Below are positions 37,982 to 49,400 of a stretch of DNA of 64,000 nt, piece after piece. Source of the DNA: Luscinia megarhynchos. Lineage: Eukaryota; Chordata; Aves; Passeriformes; Turdidae. Each line of letters starts with the position of its first letter. Within the stretch, counting starts at the first letter, position 1. Below the pieces are notes generated by a model that did no database searches, was not told the origin of the DNA, and saw only the letters and a list, made by a program, of their open reading frames with translations. The stretch is from positions 80,664,858 through 80,728,857 of the forward strand of contig CM067565.1 of the NCBI GenBank assembly GCA_034336665.1, written 5' to 3'. The position numbers and the translations under genes were made by a program.

Positions 37982-39898
37982 GCAGGGCAAGCAGCTAGGC
38001 TTTCCAGGTCTTTTCTTGCTCCCTTTCCCCTTCTGACTTCAAGAGGAGAACATATCCAACCAAGCAGACATGCTGATCTGAGTGATGCTGGTTTGGAAAA
38101 TTTGGAAAATTTGGAGGCCAGCAGCTCCCTCTGCTTAGGGCCTCATGCTTTATTCATCATCCCTCGCTCTGAGTTTTGGGACTATAAATCCAGCCAGCTT
38201 TGTCTTAGAGCTGAACATGGAGAAGGGTCATTTCACAATCCACTGGAGCTGCTCTAGGTTCACTACCCTCCAATATCTGTCCCACTGTGTATTCCTGACA
38301 TCCCTTTATCATCTGAACTGCTCTTCCATGGGTGATACTGCCATCACTACTGTGATGCAGTGTGCAGTTATGCAGAATCTGGTGCCTCACTTCTTCAGTG
38401 AAGTCCAGTGCTGTGCATGTTCCTCTTGCTGGTGATTTCCTGGATGACAAGCATTTGTAATGATCCCAGCCCTCATGTTTCAAAAGGCTCAGAGGTGGAA
38501 GGCAATTAATATTATCCTTATGTGCTTCCCAACCTCGAGGAGTTGCAGGCATACCATGAACACCAAGGCAGAAGGAAATTATCTGGAATTTCATACATTG
38601 CTTGGAGAGAAAAGAGCTTTCCCTCCTAAAGTCTGTCTCAACCATTTATTTCACAAGGAGTGGTCATTTTCCAAGCTGCTGGCCTGAATGCTGTTTTGTG
38701 GTTCCCTCAGCATGAGGTTAAATGAGAAATATGCCACAGAGTATCTGTGACCACTTTTCTCATCAAGAAACCCTCTTTAGCTCCCTTACCAAAGTCTCAG
38801 TAAACCTCCTGAAGCAACGGTGGAAACTCAGAAAGCACAAGAGGACTGTTAGTACATTTTTCCCATTTCCATTTCTTCTAAAGTAACCTGAGTGTGTTCA
38901 GTGGGATCTGCATGAGGTGAAAAGCGTTGGTGACTCCAGGATAGTGGGCCTTGGAGGTGCAGGTGCTCTCCTTGCAGACACTGCATAACAGGGTGTGGGT
39001 GAAAGGAAGCCCTGGACACTGTCCTGACTTGCACCCCTTGTAATCAAAACAACTGGATGAAGTGACATGAAGGGAAACCAACTTTTATGGTTCAGCCTCT
39101 TCCCGATGGGGTCTGGTGAACCCCAGGAATCCTGCCAAGTCCCGCAGGGCAGGAGGAGCTGGGCCATCAGAAACACTCTGGAGTCTGTAGCTTGCACCAC
39201 CTCCTAACACATCCCAGCCTCAGAGTTCCTGCAGCACTGCCTGCCTGAGGAGCCACCATCCAGGACAGTGGCTGGGGATGTGCCAGAGCATGCAACTTAT
39301 TATGCACAAAAGCACTACACCAAAACATAAAAGAACAAGAGATTAAAGGGGAACAGATGTTGGCTGATTCTTGTCCACCCTGCTCCTGGGAGTCAGCCCA
39401 GTGCAGCTGCTGCCTGCCCCAGGCTCTGCCAGATCAGGGTAGCAGGGCTGGGATCCTTGCAGCCTTACACTGCTCCTTGAATGACAGTACTGAGTGTGGT
39501 CCTGCTGGTACCCTTTTCTGGTGTGGCAGCTTGTTTCATATCCTTTTTGTGAAAATTTATTTAAATGATCCCCCACGATCACTGTGGGATGCTGGGCCCC
39601 ACTGAGGTGAAATGTCAAGTCCATAACGGGAAAGGAAATCTGAACCTCTGGGTCATTAGTCCCATACCACGTTAAACCAGCCATGATGCAAAGTGTGGCA
39701 TTACAGGAGCCAGAAAATGCTACTGACACTGCTTGGCTCTATACACAGTTCAGCTGCCAAAACTCCTATTCTTCACTTAATGCATAAACTACATTATACC
39801 CCATTTTTGTATCATTTTTTCTTATCCTCCTTTCATTGTTTACAGCTTTTCTTTCAATATTTGATCTATTGCTGTCTCCCTTGTTCTGCACTTTGCTG
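37982..39898. other. Intergenic stretch with one unexplained open frame
   Basis: A triple TTTGGAAAA-type direct repeat lies near 38093-38115. The minus-strand frame at 39343-39729 (128 codons) reads unusually protein-like in its first half but has no recognised family; it is discussed as a finding. Nothing else is supported. Confidence 0.4.
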
Positions 39899-39992
39899 TT
39901 TCCATTCAGTGGTGAACTTGGCAGTGCTGGGTTAACAGTTGGTCTCAGTGATCTTAGAGGTCTTTTCCAACACAAATTATTCTATAATTTTA
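39899..39992 (+). mobile_element. CR1 LINE 3' end, sense orientation
   Basis: The segment runs GAACTTGGCAGTGCTGGGTT, then TCAGTGATCTTAGAGGTCTTTTCCAAC, then ATTATTCTATAATTTTATAT. This is the usual final ~90 bp of avian CR1, including a degenerate copy of the terminal (ATTCTATGAT) microsatellite. The upstream sequence does not look like CR1, consistent with 5' truncation at insertion. Confidence 0.75.
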
Positions 39993-42402
39993 TATAATGT
40001 CTGGACTCCCTGTGCTCATATCCTCCTTGCTGATCCTCTCATTTGCTAAATCCTCAGGGAAATGCTGCCACCAAGACTGACATCTCTGAGGGATTTCTGA
40101 AGGTCTCAGCCAAATCTGGGGAACTTATTGTGCCATCCTGACACTTAAACTGTACAAAAAGGCCCAGTTTTCAATCACTTAAATTTCTTTCCCTATGGTC
40201 CTGATGAAGAAGGGGAAGAAAAAAAACTAAGCTAGAAGAATCCCAAACTGAACCGCTTATCCTTTTCAGAATATTCTCCCTCAGTGTCTCTAAGCCTTTT
40301 CTACTGTTTACTAATCCCTCCCTTCTTCCAGTCCCCACCACTGGGAGCTATTGTCCACCTAATGCAGACCAGACCATGCCAGTAAGCTCCAGCCAAATTC
40401 AAACCATTAGATGTAATGTGTCTACCACTAAAGTGTCTGCAAATAGCTGTGAAATCCCAGAGAATTAAGCTTGAACACTAAACGTCAGAAACTGGCCTCC
40501 TGATTTTTATTTGCATATAATGGCTCACTCAAACACATCTGATAACTGAGGATCTGCAGCTGTAACTGTGCAGCAGAGCTCAGCACCTTCCAACCCCTGA
40601 CAGCATCTTCCCTGCCAGTGTCCTGCCTCCTGCCTTCCCCATTCCCATCAGAAACAGGAGGGGGTCAGCCTTGCTGGTGCACCTCTTGGACTGTCATTTT
40701 CCCCCAATATTGCACTCACAGAGCTCTGCTGAAAGCCCAGTGAGACAGATACAGCTCTGAGGTAGCACTGTCCTTCCCTATGACAGCACCCTTACAGCTC
40801 ACTGTGTACCCCTGCTCACAGCTGGGCCTTTCCCAGCAGCCAACATCTCCAACAGCACCTTTCCTGTGTCTCTCCTGATACAGCTACCTGATCCTTGAAA
40901 AAAAAAAACAACCCATCTTTCTCAGCAGGTGTCCTGAGCCCCCCAGGAAGTGTTTGCTCTTCTCTGTTTGCAGATCTCTTCCCATTTATCAGGCCAGCCT
41001 GGTCACTCATCACCTCCTGATGTTAATGCTGGAAGATAGGGCCACTGAGTGCAAGAGTGGCAAAGCTGTCATTCTCCAGCTGGGCAAAAGTGGAGCCTCA
41101 CTCAGTAAATATTGACACGTCTGCAAGCAAACAGAAAGCAGCTTTCAGCAAGCAGCTCTCTGGCTCCCTGAGCTGATGCTGGACCAGAGACGCCTGATGC
41201 TTTGTGGTTATGAGCTGCTGTTTACAGAGGGCAGGATACAGGAATGGATCCCCAGCAGCTGTGATGACAGCAGCAAATTGATGGACTCACAGGAGCCACC
41301 AGCTGCATGCCCACTGCCCACCTGCAACACAACAAGTGGCTGCAACCACGTCAGCTTCTGGAAAAACAACCTGTCTTTTCCATCCCTCAGCAACTTCCAG
41401 ACAGGCTTTCTTCAAGAGGATATTCAAGACAGTCTTCATTAAAAAATAGGTAGCTCTAAAACAGGTTTTGTTCCAAGTCTTTAGGTCCCCTGCTTTTCTG
41501 TCCTAAAACACTGGCATCAGTATTTAGTATTTAGTTATTGTACATTCTGTAAGTTTTCAAATTTAGGCAAGTCACAGGTGCAAGTGAGTATAATGAGTTC
41601 TTCTCATGGATCTATGGAACTGAGTAGTCAGTCATTAGCAGCATTATTTCTTACCCCTTATAAAAACTAGGAGTTTTATGCTCCCATTCAGACTATTGCC
41701 TGGTAGCTATGACCACATTCCCTGCAGAGGTGGAGCAGAGTCCTTATTAAAGAAGAGATGGGATTGCAAGCAAAGGCTAGTGATGGATTGGCTTCATTTC
41801 CTGGCCCACCCTCTCTTTGACTTTGAGCAAGTTATTTGATCTCTTAATGCTCCAGTTCCCATACATGAAAAGGAAGTGATGATGCCTTCTTCTCTCCAGC
41901 TCTTTGGTTTTTTTTAATCTTCTTAGACTGAAAGAAATTTTTGCTTTTTTTTTTTTCCTGTGCTTTGCGTTTTCTGTTTGTTTGTATTCCTAGAACAATT
42001 AGATTCTGATACACAGCACAAGTTCCTTAGTACTGAAGTAAGTGCAAATAATTATCTGTTCTCATTTGGAGTCTGTGGGCACCCTGAACAGCCAATAAAC
42101 AAAGGGATGACGCAGATCCTTAACTGACGCTGTATGGATCTTAGATAGAGGACTAAGGAGTGGAACAGTAAGTTCAGAAGTAGATTCCAGGAGTAACCAT
42201 GTGTTTAATTCCTTTCAGCTTTTATGAATGTGCAAGTTAATTCTTTACACTACTTTTCCTTTCTCTGGTTTGTTCCTACTACCTGCTGCTTACCTGCAGA
42301 GTACAGACATCACCTAATCCCCAGATCCTTTCCCCTGCACGAAATAAACACTCCAGGTAACATGCATACTCTGGGGAGAGGGCAGATCTCTGCTATGGAG
42401 CT
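39993..42402. other. Intergenic stretch without supported genes
   Basis: No exon or transposon was recognised. Short homopolymer runs occur near 40898-40907 (A) and 41945-41956 (T). The sequence is moderately GC-rich between 40550 and 41440. Confidence 0.4.
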
Positions 42403-42655
42403 CTCTTCTCTTTTCTCTTCTCTTCTCTTCTCTTCTCTTCTCTTCTCTTCTCTTCTCTTCTCTTCTCTTCTCTTCTCTTCTCTTCTCTTCTCTTCTCTTC
42501 TCTTCTCTTCTCTTCTCTTCTCTTCTCTTCTCTTCTCTTCTCTTCTCTTCTCTTCTCTTCTCTTCTCTTCTCTTCTCTTCTCTTCTCTTCTCTTCTCTTC
42601 TCTTCTCTTCTCTTCTCTTCTCTTCTCTTCTCTTCTCTTCTCTTCTCTTCTCTTC
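42403..42655. repeat. (TCTTC)n pentanucleotide tract, about 50 copies
   Basis: After a short imperfect start (CTCTTCTCTTTT, 42403-42414), the TCTTC unit repeats without a single interruption across at least 42421-42655, a pure polypyrimidine run on the + strand. Because 5 is not a multiple of 3 and the unit contains no stop in any phase, all frames stay open on both strands, which creates artificial open frames of 114-171 codons. The unit read backwards is the same cyclic sequence, so the tract is a mirror repeat capable of triplex (H-DNA) formation. Confidence 0.97.
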
Positions 42656-43203
42656 CATTTTTCACTTCTAAATCAAGCTGACAATTTCTTAGAGCAAGGA
42701 TGTTGTCTGTGCGAGGCATCAAGCACGGCATGTCTATAGCACTGCCATGTGCTTGACAGGCCATTGGTGTGGACTGCACTAGGCAGAGTTTCTCATTTAT
42801 TAATTACCTAGAGTAAGTCAATCACGGAAAGTTTTCTGCCAGATAGCTCTTCTGCTGGAAATGTTGGGTGATGGCAATACCAAAAGCATGCAAGAGATGT
42901 GTGGAAGCCCAGCCTAGGGACAGCAAAAGGGAGACCAAGAGTTTGGATGGTGCAGGACTGAATGTCTCACTCCTGCAACAGCTACAGCCCAAGTGCCAAG
43001 CAGGGCCTGAGGTCACCTAAGTGCTACTTCGACAGTACTGCTCTTCTGGTCCAAACCTCAGCAAAGAAACTGTTTGACAGCAAAGCATTTCAGCTGTCCC
43101 TCCCCTTTGATCACCCCTGCTCTGTGGTGCCTCTGCAGAGCTCTATAGGGAAACCTACAGCTCCAGGCTGGGGTCAGCTCTTTCACCAAGATCACCGAAG
43201 ATC

Positions 43204-43478
43204 ACATCACAGAATCACAGAATAACTAGGTTGGAAGAGACCTCCAAGATCATCAAGTCCGACCCATACCCTAACACCTCAACTAAACCATGGCACCAAA
43301 TGCCGCATCCAGTCTTTTTTAAAATACATCCAGGGATTGTGACTCCACCACCTCCCCAGGCAGAGCATTCAAATACTTCATTATACTTTCAGTGAAAAAC
43401 TTTTTCCTAATATCCAACCTATATCTCCCTTGGTGGAGCTTGAGTCTGTGTCCTTTGATTCTGTCACTTGCTGCAGGG
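43204..43478 (-). mobile_element. CR1 LINE 3' end, reverse orientation
   Basis: It begins with ATCACAGAATCACAGAAT, the complement of the CR1 terminal repeat, followed by AGGTTGGAAGAGACCTCCAA and GATCATCAAGTCCGACCC. Further in come CCATGGCACCAAATGCC and a TTTTTCCTAATATCCAACCT block, all typical of the last ~280 bp of avian CR1 read on the opposite strand. It is well preserved compared with the ancient copies elsewhere in the window. The end near 43478 is approximate. Confidence 0.9.
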
Positions 43479-46400
43479 ATTGCAGGGAACAAACATTACA
43501 AAGCATGTGGGAAGGACAGAGAGAGAAGAGAGAAACACAGCAAAGGATGAACAGAAAAAGAAAAGGATGTAGCAGACACGAAATGCACCTACAGGTTAAT
43601 GGAAGCACAAATTGGTGATACCTTTTGTCAAATATTCCTTGAAGGATGGTTTGCACAATTACAGCCAGAGGCAACATTAACAGCTGGCACTGAAATGCTG
43701 CTGGCAAGCTGCATTCCTCTTCTAAAAGCCACCCATGCTCACCACTGCAAAAGTATCAGTAGAGCCGCCAGTGCATATGATGAGGAAAATTATTCCAGGC
43801 AAGTTTTCCATACTAACTGCTTCCATTATACACAAGTAGAGAAACTACACTGTATGTCACCTATGCATTAAAGACAAAATGAACAATCCTGTTATTTGGT
43901 CACGGGTCTCTCCTCTCAGCACTGTAAAAAGTGGGACTGGACTGCACCTTTGCCTTCAGAAGAAGATGAGCAGCAAATAATTTATTTAGAGGCTTTTTCT
44001 GGCACAGACAGATGTGTATAGACACAGAAGGAAAACACTGCTTGTTGAAAGGTCAGCAGATACTGATTATGAGCAGGGGAATGTTCTCACAGGAAACACT
44101 GAAGACTGTGCAGAAGTAAACATACCTCCAGTGTGGAGTGGCGTGGTGATCCAGCTGAGTCCCCCTCTGGGGACCAGCTTCCCAGGGATGATGCACAAGA
44201 CCCTTGGGGTATTTACACAGCCTGTTTTCTAAAGACCAGCTGCCACTCAGCACAGTTTATCTTCTTTTCCTGATTATTCAATCTGTGTTTTCTTTGCTCC
44301 TTCTGGCTGCCTCTTCCTCCAGTTCCTGGAACTGTGAGCAGCTGAGGCCCCAGCAACACCTGTGTGTGCGCCAGGCACAGCAGCTGCCGCATCCGCGGAT
44401 GCCGAGTGCAGTCTGTCCACCACACGCATTTCCACACCACTGGGCAACAGGCTACTTTCAGATTCTTCCCATGCAGATTTGTTCCTAACTCAGAAACTGT
44501 GTTTTCCTGGAGTGTGAAAACTCTTAGCTCCTGGTATGTCTGCATTTTGAGTTTCTTTCAGTGAGGAGGGCTCTCCGAAAAGACCCATCCTTTCGTTGCT
44601 ACCAAAATTAGGAGAGGAGAGACATTTCCAGCTTGTGACAAGCCTGGCTGAACTCTAGTGGGGGCGCTGAGAATGTAACAAGTGGGGATGTCACTGGATC
44701 CTTGCATTTGGGTCCCTCAAATGCTCCAAATTCCAAGTGTCTTTCAACAGAAAGAGCATTTGAAGCAAACACAGTTCTGGTGCTCCTATTGAGGGTCAAA
44801 GCCCCTCTTCTGCTGGCAAAGGCTCATGTGTCCATGTCTGATAGCTCTCCCTGCAGGGCCACAAATGTCTAAGCTCAGCTATTTGTTGCAGTCTCTGCTT
44901 TGGCCTGGAGGAGCCCTGACTTGCACAGCATTTCCAAACACACAAAGATTAAGGAGGAAGCCAAGCTGAACGGCTGGCATCCCTTCAACACACTTCTTAG
45001 CTAGAATTTTGCTTGTTTCTTGCAACAAGGTTCAGAAGGATGCACTCTTCTCTGTGGAACAAAGAGGGCACTGTGTACCAAGGTTTTGCTGCACAAAATC
45101 AGTTCAGTGAAATTCCCATTTGCTGTTTTACCTGCTCCTAGGCTGCTCAACAGGCCTGCTGTCCCCACTACTTCCACTATTTTTTTGATCCAACAACTGT
45201 AACAATAAAAGATGTCAACGAGTTGCCCATAGAACACAATTCACATCTGAGAGAGATGGTTTTTTGCATCCACTCCAGGTTTTTTCTAGTCATAACGTTG
45301 CAAAGAAAAAATCCTTATAAAATATGATTTTAAGAGGAACTTTAAAAAGCACTTCCTAAACAAACAAAAGCTTCCCTTACTACCTTCAGGTTGTATTACC
45401 ATCAAATTTTCTCCTCAAAAACAGTGGAGGGGAAGAGAAATAATAATATTAATTACTATTCACGGGTTGTTCAAGTACCCAAGGAGGTGCGGTTTAAACT
45501 AAACAAAATGACATTTCTTTCATTCTGCCTTCTCCCAAACCACTTCCTATAGGGTAGGAATGGCTGCTTGATGTTCCTACCGCTCTGGTGGGTGCAAAGG
45601 CTGTGAACCAGGTAGGGCTTCTTCAACATGCAAGGGAGCTCATCATCAGCCAAGGTAGTTCTGGCTTAAGCAATCAGTTCAATGGACTTCAGTATTGTTA
45701 AATAATTGTAACCATAAGTCCTCTGGGAGTTTGAACCATGCTGTTGTTCTCTCACAAGCAATTTGTGAGGAATCTCTCCCCTTAGGAGTCTGCTTTAGTC
45801 AGTAATGTGAGACAGCTGTGAGTTTTCTTTGGGAAGAGAGGAACTCCCAGTGGCCAGAGCCCAGGCTGTGCTCTAATCATCTCCCATGATGTTACCTTAC
45901 AGCTTCTCTTCAGAACAGGTAGACACCTCAAAACCCCATTTAACTTTCTCATCAAGTTCATACTGTAGGTTTGTAATTTTGTTTCTCCGTGTTGCCCATT
46001 GACAACAGCTGCTTTGTTGCCGTTTCTGCAACTGCAGTTCCATTGCCTCTGCATTTGTACTCTCCAGATGAGATCCTGATCCAGCAAAATCAATGAAAGC
46101 TTTGACACTGACTATTGCTGGACCTAGGCTTCAACCAATAGCCTCTGGCTGTTGTTAAATCTGTGTTTTAGCCTATTCCTGATTTCAGTTTTTTTTTTCA
46201 CAGCACTATTATTCCAACCACTCAGCAATGCACACGTCTAGCAGTATACCTGAGTTCCTGTTTCTCTTTACATCTAGTATATGATGTTTATAAAATGGCT
46301 GCAGCATTCACCTTCCCTCAGCCAACTTCATACAGCTGTGACCCGTAATTTCTACGACAAATGATCTCAAGCTGAAAGGACATGATTCTGGGTTAACAGG

Positions 46401-49400
46401 GGCAAAAATAAAGCTGTGGTCAAATGAAAATGAAACTTTTGAGTGGTTTTGTATTTTAACATTGATTAAGCATTTGCACACAGAGATCCACCAAAATCCT
46501 AGAACTAGGCAGATTGGTCAGTATTGACCCTCACAGCCCTCTCCCAAAACAAATACACCTTAGCTCATCCCTGCTGGTAATGATAGCTGTAAAACAAAGA
46601 ATGTTTGAGGACACCTCATGGTGGTTGCCTGGGAAAGGGAAATTTGGTTCAAAAGCACTACCACAGTCCCAGTCTGCATGCCTTAGGTGCTCAGAAGCTG
46701 GCAACAACCCATCCCACAGTGATTCTTCTCAGGTCAAGCTCTGCAATATGTTTTTATTAGTCTGAGGTGAACTGTATGAAATTCTGAGGCAGTCTGAACC
46801 AGGAGTACAGCACATCATCCACCCTCCTGCCCTCAATCAGTTTTCTTTCCAATGGAAAGCTGGAAGCATGATAGGGAGGAAAGAGAAGAGAGGACAGACA
46901 ATTACACACCCAGGTTGCATCCTGACAAACAAGGAGCATGTGACTGCAGTGCACATCTGGGCCTCCAAGCTGGAAAACAGCCCCAGGCCTCACAGTTCAG
47001 ATGCACCTCTACACCTCACAAGTTGTTTTAAGCAGGAAATTGCTCTGTGGCTGGCTATGAAGCCCAAATAACTGGCTGTGAGAGACCCACACCATCCTTC
47101 ATGGGCATACTGCTGTGCTGCTGCATTGACAAGCTCATGGGGGGGACTTGGGCATGTGGTTTCTCTTACTATCACAAGGAAACTTTCCTGGGCTCAGATC
47201 TGCAATGACCTCCAGACCTTGCTGGACAAGGTCACTCTGCTGCAGGCAATTCTGAGCTAGAGGCTGGTAGAAGCAAAGGCAAATGTAACAGTGCAGGAAA
47301 GCAAGCTGGTGCTTACTATTGTGACACCACTTGTAATCCTATATAGACTAAAGGCCAGACTGGGAGGAGGATTCATTCTGCAAGGTGCCTAACAAACCCA
47401 GAGCGACCCTCCATCCTTGCAGTTGTAAGCTGGGCTCAGGTAAAGGAAAACCTCCAAAGCTGCAGCATTTACTTGTCCACTTTTTGGTTTTTGCTATGAA
47501 TTGTTTAAAGATCAAAGACCTGGAAAATAGATGAAACCAAGAAAGATGGGAGTCTGGAAAGAATATGGTTCAGGCCTACAAATTATGGTTTTATAGAGCA
47601 GATTGGATTTTGGGACTGATGCAGACAATAACAAACAAATTAAGACAAGAAGTAGAGAGGTAAGAAATAAATTTTAGGGGATTAGGACTCTGGATCAGGT
47701 TATTAAGAAAAGTCTTCATGCATACCCATGAAACTAAAGATTGCATTCTCTCTTTAGACCAAATAGAAGCCTCGTATGCAGACAAGAAGGAAAAATCACT
47801 CCTACCAGAGCTCTGTCAATAAAGAAATGTCAATAAAGTTCAGTTGTTAAAACGATTTCCCAATGCAGACGAGGACAAAATACTTTTTACAGGGTGGTCT
47901 ATTACCTCTTTCAGTGACAACCCTATCCTCTCAGTTACAAATTATTACTTAGCTTTCCATTAATAGCTATGTTGGAGGGACATATCCATTTAATATTTGG
48001 AATTCTTCACATATAATTCCCTTATGAAGATTACTAAATGAATAGTGACAAATTCTGCCCTTTGAAAATGTGATGTAAAGTATCTGCCCTACTATAGATT
48101 TACACTTGTAGTTAAATCAGGATAAATGAGAACAAACTTTAGCCTCATGATATTCAGCACAGTGGCAGGAATGTAACACAAGAAAGGGCTCCTTTCTAAC
48201 TGCTTGCAGGATTTAAGACAGATAAATAAATAATAATAAGCCTCTGTTTCTGAAAGGAGATATTCAGTCTACCCAAAGCACCATCCAAGTCATTAAAGGA
48301 TTCCCAGGTGCCAGCATTTGGAAAGGGTATTATCTATTCAAACAGTTTAGGCAGAGGTCTCTGCTGCTCTCTCTCCTGGGTCATCTCAGATTTCTTCAGT
48401 CTCTGCCCAGAGCTGAGTTGAGGCAGGAAAGAAAAGCTGGAAATTTCAGAGGAGTAGCATTTTCTCCTGAATTAAACAGAATATTTTTTTCAGTCTCGCA
48501 GTAAAAATGAGGAAACCCTTGTTTGTCAGTGCAGCTGCCTGGGTGAGGGCCACACACTGCATGTGGAGGAACAGACTCTGCAGCAGATGCTCTGCAAAGA
48601 ACCCTCTTTTCTTTCCCCTTTTCTGATATAATTTACCTGGCTCATCTCTATTACTGGGAACTGAAATCACATACAAATGCCAGCACAATTGCAGCTGGGT
48701 TTTAAAACCAAAGTGATTCAGCAGCAGGTGGAAGAGTGAATCCACTCAAAGGCTAAAGGCTAAGCTTTGCTGGCAAGAGTCAGTGCCCCAAAGATGGGGA
48801 TGCAAACACCTCTCTGGATGTTTGCTTGGAGGGCACAGACAGTTATCTGCAGCTGCACAGCCCACCTGAGCTGCTCCTGCACATTTTTAAAGGTTCAAAG
48901 ACCTAAGCAGGTGCCTTAGACTGAATAGAAATTTCATATTGGGAGCTATTTTCCAAGGGAAAAAAAAACCTGTTGAAAATGGCAATCACTATAGAAAGTG
49001 ACACTGAGAAAAGGCCAGGAGTCTCTGACTATCTGGGAAAGAGAGACATGCAGATGTCTCCAACAGAAATAAGCTCTGCCTGGATAAAAACCAAGCTTAC
49101 CAGAAGAAGAATATTTTCTGAAAACCTTATCTTTAATTAATGAGATCTGCTCTGTCAGTTGTTCTGGTCTCAGAGATCCCCTGCATGCACCTCTTTACTG
49201 TTGCTCTGGGCTCTCAGGTACTAGGCCAGAAACACCCACCTCATCATCAGCTTGCCACATGCATCAGTGCATCACCCCAGATTTTGCTCCTTTTTTGCTT
49301 AAACACTTTAGAGAGATTCTGCCTGGAGCCACCTGAAAACCTCAGACTTGAGCTCTCTTCCAAGGACAAGTTGATTAAACCTTGTTACACCAAGACTGTG

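Noticed and set aside
42224..42779. Open frames of 114-171 codons made of SLLFSSLLFS or REEKRREEKR repeats.
   Set aside because: They are translations of the (TCTTC)n tract, which has no stop codon in any phase. They do not indicate a protein.
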